From Flavobacteriia bacterium (lineage in GTDB: Bacteria > Bacteroidota > Bacteroidia > Flavobacteriales_D > Crocinitomicaceae), in NCBI GenBank assembly GCA_947462925.1, contig CANHQP010000003.1:44340-108339 (forward strand): a DNA stretch of 64,000 nt, written 5' to 3'. The position numbers were made by a program, and so were the translations under genes. The notes below the pieces were generated by a model. The model ran no database searches and was not told the origin of the DNA. It saw nothing but the letters and a program-made list of their open reading frames with translations. Each line of letters starts with the position of its first letter. The first letter of the stretch is position 1. This document shows, one piece after another, positions 46,699 to 54,305 of the stretch.

Positions 46699-47940
46699 AT
46701 GCAAATAAAATGTACATCATGCGGTGCAACGCAGGAGTTAGCGCATAACAATCAATGTAATTACTGTGGTAATAATATTGAACCCGAAAAAGCACAAGAA
46801 AACTACAAAAGTTCAATAGGTGGTGAAGTAGGAAACCTGATGATGATGGCTGAAACTGCTATCGACGCAACCAATTGGGAAGAAGCACTTCAATATTTTA
46901 ACAAATCACTTGAGAAAGATATTACCAATTCAGATGCTTGGTTAGGTAAAGGTATAGCTATTGTTTATTCTTCTAAAATAGGAGACATAAAAACAACTGA
47001 AGCAATTGCCTATTGGAAAAATGCGATTAAACATGCTTCTAATTCTGACGCCATGAGTAAACGTGTGGCAAAAGAAATCAATACACTTGTAAATGGATTC
47101 TATCCAGCTATTGAAAATCATTACATTGAGTTTAATAATTTAGACAACTCTTACAAAGAACTGGTTTCTAGATTTGTAACCTTAGAAAGCGCACAAGATT
47201 ATGCAACGAAATTAGACTCTTCAAATATTATGTATTGCGAAACGGGATATGCACTTTGTCATAGAGTTATCGAACTCCCTAAAAGGTATGCTTCTGCTTC
47301 TAGTAATTCAGCATTCGCTGAGGGTTTGATTGGTCAATTTTCGTCCAATGAATATTCAAGAAAATCTGCTAGAAGTGATTCCCAAGATAAGATTAGTAAG
47401 GCAAATGAGAGAAAAAAGGAAATAAGTAAGGTAGCTTTCATCATATCAGATATTGAATCAAAATATTTGGAATTGATATTAAAAATTAATCCAAACCATG
47501 AGCTTGCACATACACCAAGCACTAACCATTTTGGTAATAAAAAACTGAACGACGAATTAATTTCTTTGTTGAAGGAAGGAAATAAATTAGCTGCAGTTAA
47601 GCGCTACAAAGAAGCAACTGGCACTAGTTTAAAAGAAGGTAAAGATTATGTTGAGCAACTTGGTGAGGCAAACGATATATCTCCTACAAGTGGCACTGCA
47701 GCAGGGTGCTTCATTGCTACTGCAGCCATGGGAGATTATAATCATCCGGTCGTAATGGATTTACGGGGCTTTCGAGACGATTGGCTGCTGCAGAGGAATT
47801 GGGGGGTGAAATTTACGAATTGGTATTATTCGCATGGTCCTAAAGCGGCAAGTATTATCGAAAAATCGTTCTTTTTAAGACGCTTAACATTCATGATTTT
47901 GATAAAACCTCTTCATATTATTACAAAAAAAATAAGATAA
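46699..47940 (+). CDS. Zinc-ribbon/TPR protein with L7/L12-like domain and CFI-box C-terminus
   Basis: The start is the ATG at 46699 (MQIKCTSCG); an earlier in-frame ATG overlaps the preceding gene. The 413-residue product has a zinc ribbon (Cys5, Cys8, Cys20, Cys23), then TPR-like helices (WEEALQYFNKSLEKDITNSD) to about 290. A segment resembling the ribosomal L7/L12 C-terminal domain follows (LLKEGNKLAAVKRYKEATG, LKEGKDYVEQL). It ends in a CFI-box motif (CFIATAAMGDYNHPVV, then LRGFRD). The N-terminal 280 residues are duplicated in the gene at 48274. The stop overlaps the next ATG (TAATG). Confidence 0.85.
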   Translation: MQIKCTSCGATQELAHNNQCNYCGNNIEPEKAQENYKSSIGGEVGNLMMMAETAIDATNWEEALQYFNKSLEKDITNSDAWLGKGIAIVYSSKIGDIKTTEAIAYWKNAIKHASNSDAMSKRVAKEINTLVNGFYPAIENHYIEFNNLDNSYKELVSRFVTLESAQDYATKLDSSNIMYCETGYALCHRVIELPKRYASASSNSAFAEGLIGQFSSNEYSRKSARSDSQDKISKANERKKEISKVAFIISDIESKYLELILKINPNHELAHTPSTNHFGNKKLNDELISLLKEGNKLAAVKRYKEATGTSLKEGKDYVEQLGEANDISPTSGTAAGCFIATAAMGDYNHPVVMDLRGFRDDWLLQRNWGVKFTNWYYSHGPKAASIIEKSFFLRRLTFMILIKPLHIITKKIR

Positions 47941-48254
47941 TGGCAACGAAAGAAAATTTAAAAAATCTTGAGAAATCATTAGATTCAATTATACTTGGAG
48001 TTGAAATTCTAAAAAAAGGAATTGGCTATTATGTTTATTATAATAAGCCAAATGAAAATACAAAAGCATTTAAAATCCATCATTCTTCATGTGGTAATTG
48101 TGCATGGGGTACGGGTAAAATCCCAGGAGCAAGCCCTGGTTTAAATGGAGTTTGGATAGGTCCTTTTAATAGCGTAGCTCAAGCTACAAGTTTTATAAAT
48201 GAAAACTTCAGCCCATTTCCTGGTCAAATTGATGAATGTAATTGTACCAAATAA
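47940..48254 (+). CDS. Small cysteine-containing protein, unknown function
   Basis: A 104-residue protein with a helical start (LKNLEKSLDSIILGVEILKK), then a segment with HHSSCGNCAWGTGK and a C-terminal CNC. These could coordinate a metal or form disulfides. GVWIGPFNSVAQATSFIN is a short conserved-looking stretch. It is translationally coupled to the upstream zinc-ribbon gene by TAATG. No family is recognised. Confidence 0.75.
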   Translation: MATKENLKNLEKSLDSIILGVEILKKGIGYYVYYNKPNENTKAFKIHHSSCGNCAWGTGKIPGASPGLNGVWIGPFNSVAQATSFINENFSPFPGQIDECNCTK

Positions 48255-48273
48255 CTAAAAAATTAAATAAACC

Positions 48274-49272
48274 ATGCAAATAAAATGTACTTCATGCGGT
48301 GCAGCTCAAGAATTAGCACCAAACAATCAATGTAGCTTCTGTGGAAGTACAGTTGAAACCGAAAAAGCTCAAGAAAACTACAAATCTTCTACAAGTGGAG
48401 AAATAGGAAACCTAATGATGATGGCAGATACAGCTATCGACGCAACCAATTGGGAGGAAGCACTATCTTTCTATAATCAAGCTTTAACAAAAGATGTAAC
48501 GAATTCTGATGCTTGGCTAGGCAAAGGTATTGCAATAGTTTACACTTCTAAAATTGGAGATATCAAAACAACTGAGGCTATCGCATATTGGAAAAATGCG
48601 ATTAAACACGCTTTAAATTCAGAAGCAATGAGTAAACGTGTTGCTAAAGAGATCAATAAAGTTGTCAATTCATTTTATCCTACATTAGAAAACCATTATA
48701 TTCAATATTATGATTTAGAGCACTCTTACAGGGAATTAGTTTCTCGCTTTGTTACTTTAGAGAATGCTCAAGATTTTGCAACACAATTGGATGAAAATAA
48801 TATTTCGTATTTCGAAACAGGATATGGATTATGCAGAAGGATAATAGAGTCACCTAAAAGACATGCTTCTTCTGCAAGTAATTCTGCCTTAGCCGAAGGA
48901 ATAATAGGTCAATTGTCTTCCAATAAATATTCACGTCAATCAGCATCAAACGGTGCAATTCAAAAAATAAGTGAGGCTTCCAAAAGAAAAAAAGAGATAA
49001 ATATAGTAGCCCAATCTGTTTTTTTAATTGAGGAAAAATATCTAGCAAGACTTAAAAAAATTAATCCAGAAAAGAATTATATCTCTTCAAGAACTGAATT
49101 TGAAAATTCATCTGAAGGTAAGCAAGCAGAATTACAAAAAGCATTCAAGGAAAACCCAATTGGTGGATTGATAGTTTGGTGGAATAATCAATCGAAAGCT
49201 GGAAAAATTATTTGGGTTTTTTTCACTATTGCAATGATATTAGGAGCAATTATCAATTCTAATAAAAATTAA
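48274..49272 (+). CDS. Zinc-ribbon/TPR protein with C-terminal membrane segment
   Basis: A 332-residue paralogue of the gene at 46699. The zinc ribbon (CTSCG, CSFCG), the TPR-like WEEALSFYNQALTKDVTNSD and the following helices align almost throughout the first 280 residues. The C-terminal part differs: instead of the L7/L12-like and CFI-box modules there is one membrane helix (IIWVFFTIAMILGAIINS). It therefore looks like the membrane-tethered version of the same scaffold, arising from tandem duplication and domain swap. Confidence 0.85.
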   Translation: MQIKCTSCGAAQELAPNNQCSFCGSTVETEKAQENYKSSTSGEIGNLMMMADTAIDATNWEEALSFYNQALTKDVTNSDAWLGKGIAIVYTSKIGDIKTTEAIAYWKNAIKHALNSEAMSKRVAKEINKVVNSFYPTLENHYIQYYDLEHSYRELVSRFVTLENAQDFATQLDENNISYFETGYGLCRRIIESPKRHASSASNSALAEGIIGQLSSNKYSRQSASNGAIQKISEASKRKKEINIVAQSVFLIEEKYLARLKKINPEKNYISSRTEFENSSEGKQAELQKAFKENPIGGLIVWWNNQSKAGKIIWVFFTIAMILGAIINSNKN

Positions 49273-49280
49273 ATTTTATT

Positions 49281-49520
49281 ATGGCAGCTAAACATTTCAT
49301 GATGTATTATAAAAGAGGAACAGGCACTTTTGTTGTTACAGAACCTCGTCCTTGGGCAAAAGAAAATCAAATTTTATTTCCTGATTATGATTTCATTGAA
49401 CGTGTCCCAACAACAAATACAGTGGAACAACTTCTTATTAATCAATATGGCTTTCAAAAAGTACTTGAAAATGAAGATGTTGTTTTGATTCAAAATGTAG
49501 ATACTAATTTGACTTTATAA
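49281..49520 (+). CDS. Small protein of the zinc-ribbon operon, unknown function
   Basis: A 79-residue protein, beta then helical (MMYYKRGTGTFVVTEPRP, NTVEQLLINQYGFQKVL). It has no cysteines or membrane segments and no recognised family. It starts 8 bases after the membrane-tethered zinc-ribbon gene, in the same run of genes. Confidence 0.7.
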   Translation: MAAKHFMMYYKRGTGTFVVTEPRPWAKENQILFPDYDFIERVPTTNTVEQLLINQYGFQKVLENEDVVLIQNVDTNLTL

Positions 49521-49538
49521 TTAAATAACCTTAAAAAC

Positions 49539-49835
49539 ATGAAATTCTTAATTGGAATAATTACTGCACTACTTTTTTGTCTCGTAATCATTTGGTCAGT
49601 TGAGCATAATTACTCTTTCTACGAAATTATGTTTGGCTTTATTGCTTTTGTTTTTCCAGTCATATTTTTTTCATCCATAAAGAGCAACGCTTCCATTTTT
49701 ATTTTTTTAACATTTTCAATCTTAGCCCTTTATTTGAGTTATAGATGGTCATTTTATCATGTTTTTATAGGATTAGTGTTAGCAGTAATTTTAGGATGGC
49801 CAATCCATTTTTTTAAGGTTAGAAAAATTAAATAG
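49539..49835 (+). CDS. Small four-helix membrane protein closing the operon
   Basis: A 98-residue protein that is almost entirely hydrophobic, with four likely membrane helices (FLIGIITALLFCLVIIWSV, IMFGFIAFVFPVIFF, FIFLTFSILALYLSY, HVFIGLVLAVILGW). It ends in a basic tail (KVRKIK). It lies 18 bases after the previous gene and before a strong terminator-like stem-loop. No family is recognised. Confidence 0.7.
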   Translation: MKFLIGIITALLFCLVIIWSVEHNYSFYEIMFGFIAFVFPVIFFSSIKSNASIFIFLTFSILALYLSYRWSFYHVFIGLVLAVILGWPIHFFKVRKIK

Positions 49836-49867
49836 TTTAGAACTTTAAAGTCAACATCGGTCATAAT

Positions 49868-49902
49868 CCGCCAAAACTCAATAAAAAGCAAAGTTTTGGC
49901 GG
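49868..49902 (+). terminator. Stem-loop terminator after the SPFH operon
   Basis: A perfect 11-bp GC-rich stem CCGCCAAAACT/AGTTTTGGCGG with a 13-nt loop lies 33 bases after the last gene of the operon. The T run after it is weak, so termination efficiency is uncertain. Confidence 0.65.
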
Positions 49903-49977
49903 CTTAATTTTCAAAAATTACGATTTCATATTTTTTAGTGAATCTCTTTCATCTATTCAAAAAACAATCCATAAATT

Positions 49978-49990
49978 GAACTAAAAATTC
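49978..49990 (+). promoter_or_regulatory. Third copy of the XRE-type palindrome
   Basis: GAACTAAAAATTC resembles the two operators near 44.9 kb (GAAYTAAWARTTC type, read on either strand). It lies downstream of the operon. A TAACTTTA element (50011-50018) and a nine-codon reading frame (from ATG at 50043 to TAA at 50067-50069) follow, and this frame ends inside the first copy of the 23-bp array. It may be the remains of another regulated promoter. Confidence 0.4.
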
Positions 49991-50057
49991 AACTAACGGC
50001 TTTGCTACAATAACTTTACCTTTTACTATTTAACACTAAAACATGCAGCGCAACTTC

Positions 50058-50257
50058 TATAATATGTAAAGTAAAAAGATTACAATATGTAAAGTAAAAA
50101 GCTTACAATATGTAAAGTAAAAAACTTATAATATGTAAAATAAAACCGCTTTAATATGTAAAACGAATAGTTTACAATATGTAAAGTAATTGATTTACAA
50201 TATGTAAAATGAAAACCATATAATATGTAAAATAAACTAGCTTTAATATGTAAAACA
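50058..50257 (+). repeat. Nine phased direct repeats at exact 23-bp period
   Basis: The core AATATGTAAA occurs at 50061, 50084, 50107, 50130, 50153, 50176, 50199, 50222 and 50245, a constant 23-bp step. It is preceded by T-A/T-C/T and often followed by GTAA or ATAA. Between cores the sequence varies, so selection appears to act on the core and its spacing. The array ends just before a -7 box for the ATPase gene at 50292. It shares TATGTAA with the complement of the 22-bp array at 39402. Confidence 0.95.
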
Positions 50258-50261
50258 AGCT

Positions 50262-50269
50262 TATATTTG
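50262..50269 (+). promoter_or_regulatory. -7 box of the second AAA-DUF4143 ATPase gene
   Basis: TATATTTG fits TAnnTTTG, 22 bases before the ATG. The position expected for the -33 element falls at the upstream edge of the last array core (around 50240-50245), so a protein bound to the array could directly control transcription. Confidence 0.55.
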
Positions 50270-50291
50270 TATCAAAATAAACTGATTCAAA

Positions 50292-51557
50292 ATGGCAAAA
50301 GCAGCAGACTACACAGAACGTATTTCAGATATTGAAATGCGCAAAAAACTAGACGCCTCTGGAGCATTATTGATAAGAGGAATGAAAGCTTGTGGTAAAA
50401 CGAAATCGGCAAAACAAGTTGCATCAAGTGTGGTCTCTTTTGATCAAGATGAACAAATAAAATTGTTGATGGAAACCGCACCTCAACGCATACTAATCGG
50501 TGCTGTTCCACGCTTGATTGACGAGTGGCAAGAATTTCCTAAAATATGGAATTATGTCCGCCATGAAGTGGATGAGCGCAATGACGTTGCTCAATTTATT
50601 TTAACTGGCTCTGCTAATCCCGCTGAAGATGCAAAAATTCACTCGGGTGCTGGCAGATTTACGGTATTAGATATGCGCACCATGAGCTGGCAGGAGTTGG
50701 GATATTCTTCTGGAGAAATAAGTTTGGGTCGTTTACTTGAGGGCAAAGATCAAACAACGAATGATGCACCCACAGATATCGAAACGATTGTACTGCGCAT
50801 CATGAAAGGTGGCTTTCCTGCATTGCTAAAGAAGAGTATTTCGCAGGCACTCGAAATAAATCGGGCCTACATAGATCTACTGACAGAAGTGGATATGAGT
50901 CGTGTATCTGAAATAAAAAGAAATCCAGCAAAAGTTCGAAGTCTTTTACGCGCACTTGCTAGAAATACTGCAACTACAGCAGATATTACCGTATTAGAAA
51001 AAGACATGAAATTAAACGAAAACAGTGATATTTCACGTCCTACCATATACGATTACTTAGAAGTTTTGGGACGTTTGATGATTGTTGAAGATCAACCAGT
51101 TTGGAGTACACACATTCGTTCATCCGCAACCTTACGGAAATCTTCAAAACGTCACTTTTCAGATGTTTCGCTCGCTGTTGCAGCCCTTGGACTTGGAAAA
51201 GAGGCATTATTGAATGATTTAAAATTTACTGGCTTTCTATTTGAATCTATGGTTGTACATGACCTAAGGGTATATGCGCAAGCGAATGACGCAAAAGTTT
51301 ATCATTATTATGATTCCAGTGGATTAGAGGTGGATGCAATCGTTCAAAAATACACAGGAGAATGCTGTGCTTTTGAAATTAAACTAGGTACTGGTCAAAT
51401 TGAAGACGCGGCTAAAAACCTGCTCAAATTTGCAGCTGTATTGAGTGATTCAAGCAGATCAAAATTGATTTCGTTGAATGTAATCACAGGTACTGGTATT
51501 AGTTACAAACGAAATGACGGAATCAATGTGATTTCACTTGCTTCACTTGGTTATTGA
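50292..51557 (+). CDS. AAA-family ATPase with DUF4143 C-terminal domain (second copy)
   Basis: A 421-residue ATPase from a different subgroup than the one at 39.5 kb. Walker A is GMKACGKTK at 30-38, Walker B is RLIDEWQ at 74-80, and the sensor strand is FILTGSA. DUF4143 follows, including a winged-helix-like segment (RPTIYDYLEVLGRLMIVED). The C-terminus has nuclease-like residues (LEVDAIV, then FEIKLG at 361-366). Function is unknown. The nine-copy 23-bp array directly upstream is the notable feature. It is followed by the M61 peptidase gene after about 95 bases. Confidence 0.9.
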   Translation: MAKAADYTERISDIEMRKKLDASGALLIRGMKACGKTKSAKQVASSVVSFDQDEQIKLLMETAPQRILIGAVPRLIDEWQEFPKIWNYVRHEVDERNDVAQFILTGSANPAEDAKIHSGAGRFTVLDMRTMSWQELGYSSGEISLGRLLEGKDQTTNDAPTDIETIVLRIMKGGFPALLKKSISQALEINRAYIDLLTEVDMSRVSEIKRNPAKVRSLLRALARNTATTADITVLEKDMKLNENSDISRPTIYDYLEVLGRLMIVEDQPVWSTHIRSSATLRKSSKRHFSDVSLAVAALGLGKEALLNDLKFTGFLFESMVVHDLRVYAQANDAKVYHYYDSSGLEVDAIVQKYTGECCAFEIKLGTGQIEDAAKNLLKFAAVLSDSSRSKLISLNVITGTGISYKRNDGINVISLASLGY

Positions 51558-51627
51558 GGATTATTTTTTTTTGAAAATGATTGCATGAACAAAAAGCTAA
51601 ACTTCATTCGTTCTTCATCTCTTTTAT

Positions 51628-51635
51628 TATCTTTG
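51628..51635 (+). promoter_or_regulatory. Putative -7 box of the M61 peptidase gene
   Basis: TATCTTTG fits TAnnTTTG and lies 17 bases before the ATG at 51653. A -33 TTG is not evident. Confidence 0.45.
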
Positions 51636-51652
51636 AAAACTAAAATTTGATT

Positions 51653-53443
51653 ATGCGCAAAAATATTTTCGCCCTTTTTATCCTGCTTGTTTTATCTGGA
51701 TTTTCCTCCGTTAACGCAACGAACATTCAGTATTCGCTGAAAATGCCCAAGCCACAAAATCATTATTTCGAGGTAGAAATGCTGATTGAAGATTACAAAG
51801 AAGCTACACTAGAAGTAAAAATGCCAGTTTGGGCACCAGGCTCCTATTTGGTAAGAGAGTTTGCGAAAAATGTAAACTTGGTAAAAGCTTTTGACGAAAA
51901 AGGAAATGCCCTAACCGTTATAAAAACAAACAAAAACACTTGGAAAATCCAAAAAGGAACTGCGAAAAGTGTCAAAGTAAAATACGAAGTTTATTCCTTT
52001 GAACTAAGCGTTAGAACCAGTTTTCTCGATTTAACACACGGATATGTAAGCGGAACTGGTGTTTTTATGTACGTCGAAAATCACCAAGAAAATAAAGGTC
52101 AACTTGTTGTTTATCCTTATTCAGGTTTCAAAAAGATTTCGACTGCGCTTCCAAAAGCGAAAGAAGGAATGGCCAGTGATGGCGCTGAAACTTTCGAGTT
52201 TGCAAATTACGATCAACTGGTAGATTGCCCAATCGAAATTGGAAATCACATTGAATTTTCATTCCAATCAGCAGGTGTAAATCACCGCGTGGCAATGTAT
52301 GGTGATGGAAATTTTGATGTGGAACAACTCAAAAAAGACATGGCGAAAATCACTGCCACAGCAACGCAAGTCATTGGCGAAAATCCAAACAAAGAATATT
52401 TATTCATTGTACACAATGTTGTTGACGGACAAGGAGGATTGGAACATATCAATTCTACTACGTTAAGTGTCAATCGTTGGACCTATCAAGGAGGCGAATA
52501 CATCGGGTTTTTATCGTTGGTTGCGCACGAATATTTCCACTTGTGGAACGTAAAACGCATTAGACCAGTAGAATTGGGTCCTTTCAATTATGATGAAGAA
52601 AATTACACTTCTTTGCTTTGGGTGATGGAAGGTTTTACTTCTTATTACGATGAATTGTTGTTGCTTCGCGCTGGCTATTACAACCAAGAACAATACATTC
52701 AAAAAGTGTTGAGCGGTTTGAATTATGTGGAAGGTTCAGAAGGTTCACGCGTTCAACCGGTGGCTCATGCAAGTTTTGACGCTTGGATCAAAAGCTACCG
52801 ACCAAATGAAAATTCTTCCAATACAACAATGACTTATTATTCTCGCGGTGGCTTGCTTGCAGCGGTTTTGGATGCTAAAATTGTTACCAAATTCAATGGC
52901 AAAAAATCCTTAGATGATTTCATGCAAAAATTGTATCAAGATTTCTACAAAAAACTCAATCGCGGTTTCTCTGAAGCTGAGTTTCAAAAAGCATTGAGCG
53001 ATTTTATGGAAGAAGACATGTCTGCTTTTTTTAGAGATTATGTCAACGACACCAAAGTTCCTGATTACAAATCAATTTTTGCACCTGTTGGATTGAAAGT
53101 TGAATACATTGGTAACGCAAAACCGTCTTTTGGCGCAAGTTTTTCTCAATCGAATGGAAAAGCAATGGTGAAAGCAATTCGCGTTAATTCCGCAGCTGAA
53201 AATGCTGGTTTGAGTGTCAATGATGAAGTGATTGGTTTCAATGGTTACCGCGTTGAAGCCGGAGATTTGGATGGAATTTTCGCAGGACTAACTCCAGGAG
53301 AATCAATCAATCTTTTGATTTCTCGCGACGACGTTTTGTTGGAGATAAAAGCAATCATGGGAAGTTACGAACGACCAACGTACAAAATGACATTCGACAA
53401 CAACGAAAAAACTTTGAAATTGCGCAATTATTGGTTGAGATAG
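51653..53443 (+). CDS. M61-family metallopeptidase (glycyl aminopeptidase type) with PDZ
   Basis: The ATG at 51653 (MRKNIFALF) is preferred over a TTG two codons upstream and yields a signal peptide ending VNAT. The 596-residue product has an N-terminal beta domain and the zinc motif HEYFH in LVAHEYFHLWNVKRIRP. The downstream glutamate lies in MEGFTSYYDE, and a C-terminal PDZ domain covers about 500-590 (AIRVNSAAENAGLSVNDEVI). M61 enzymes trim N-terminal glycine or alanine from peptides. Location is likely periplasmic. Confidence 0.9.
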   Translation: MRKNIFALFILLVLSGFSSVNATNIQYSLKMPKPQNHYFEVEMLIEDYKEATLEVKMPVWAPGSYLVREFAKNVNLVKAFDEKGNALTVIKTNKNTWKIQKGTAKSVKVKYEVYSFELSVRTSFLDLTHGYVSGTGVFMYVENHQENKGQLVVYPYSGFKKISTALPKAKEGMASDGAETFEFANYDQLVDCPIEIGNHIEFSFQSAGVNHRVAMYGDGNFDVEQLKKDMAKITATATQVIGENPNKEYLFIVHNVVDGQGGLEHINSTTLSVNRWTYQGGEYIGFLSLVAHEYFHLWNVKRIRPVELGPFNYDEENYTSLLWVMEGFTSYYDELLLLRAGYYNQEQYIQKVLSGLNYVEGSEGSRVQPVAHASFDAWIKSYRPNENSSNTTMTYYSRGGLLAAVLDAKIVTKFNGKKSLDDFMQKLYQDFYKKLNRGFSEAEFQKALSDFMEEDMSAFFRDYVNDTKVPDYKSIFAPVGLKVEYIGNAKPSFGASFSQSNGKAMVKAIRVNSAAENAGLSVNDEVIGFNGYRVEAGDLDGIFAGLTPGESINLLISRDDVLLEIKAIMGSYERPTYKMTFDNNEKTLKLRNYWLR

Positions 53444-53495
53444 GAAATCCAAATTGGAGATTCTTCCTTAACTTTGAGCGCTAATAAATCGGAAA

Positions 53496-54269
53496 ATGGA
53501 AATTATTCAAAACACCCACAATAACGTTTGTACGATTACATTGAATCGTCCAGAAGTGTTCAATTCTTTCAACCAAAAAATGGCTTTTGCTTTGCAAGAT
53601 GCGTTGAAAAATGCTGCAGCAAATGAAGAAGTTCGCACAATTGTCATCACTGGCGAAGGAAAAGCGTTTTGCGCAGGTCAAGATTTAGCGGAAGCGACTG
53701 ATCCAAACGGACCAGAATTGCAATCGATAGTTAAAGATCATTACAATCCAATCATCGAATTGATTCGAGCGATTGAAAAACCAATCATTGCAGCGGTAAA
53801 TGGTGTTGCAGCAGGAGCTGGAGCAAATATCGCATTGGCTTGTGACATTACGATTGCTAAAAATTCAGCGAGTTTCATTCAAGCTTTTTCAAAAATCGGT
53901 TTGATTCCAGATTCAGGAGGAACATTCTTTTTACCACGCATCATCGGTTCGCAAAAAGCATTGGCTTTGATGATGACAGGCGACAAAATTACTGCGGAGG
54001 AAGCGGATCGCATGAACATGATTTACAAAGCAGTTGCAGATGAAACTTTCCTAGAAACGGTAACTACTTTCGCTGAAAATTTAGCTAAAATGCCAACGCG
54101 TGGATTGGGATTGACTAAGAAAGCTGTGAACGCAAGTTTCACCAACGACTTGACGACTCAATTGGCTTTGGAAGAAAAATTGCAAACGGAAGCTGGTCAA
54201 ACGTATGATTTCAACGAAGGAGTTGCTGCGTTTTTAGAAAAAAGAAAGCCTGAGTTTAAAGGAAAATAA
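53496..54269 (+). CDS. Enoyl-CoA hydratase/isomerase, PaaG-like
   Basis: A 257-residue crotonase-fold enzyme. Oxyanion-hole segments are AFCAGQDLAEATDP and NGVAAGAGANIALACDI, and the catalytic region is FSKIGLIPDSGGTFFLP. Phenylacetate-type PaaG isomerases share this pattern. It lies 36 bases before a 3-hydroxyacyl-CoA dehydrogenase gene, so the two likely act in succession on the same CoA ester in phenylacetate or fatty-acid breakdown. Other paa genes are absent from this window. Confidence 0.87.
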   Translation: MEIIQNTHNNVCTITLNRPEVFNSFNQKMAFALQDALKNAAANEEVRTIVITGEGKAFCAGQDLAEATDPNGPELQSIVKDHYNPIIELIRAIEKPIIAAVNGVAAGAGANIALACDITIAKNSASFIQAFSKIGLIPDSGGTFFLPRIIGSQKALALMMTGDKITAEEADRMNMIYKAVADETFLETVTTFAENLAKMPTRGLGLTKKAVNASFTNDLTTQLALEEKLQTEAGQTYDFNEGVAAFLEKRKPEFKGK

Positions 54270-54305
54270 TAAACTCGTTCAACGATATTTAATACATTAA
54301 AATTC

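Noticed and set aside
50041..50257. CRISPR array as an explanation for the phased repeats
   Set aside because: The unit is 23 bp with a 10-13 bp core and 10-bp fillers, far too short for repeat-spacer architecture, and no cas genes are present.
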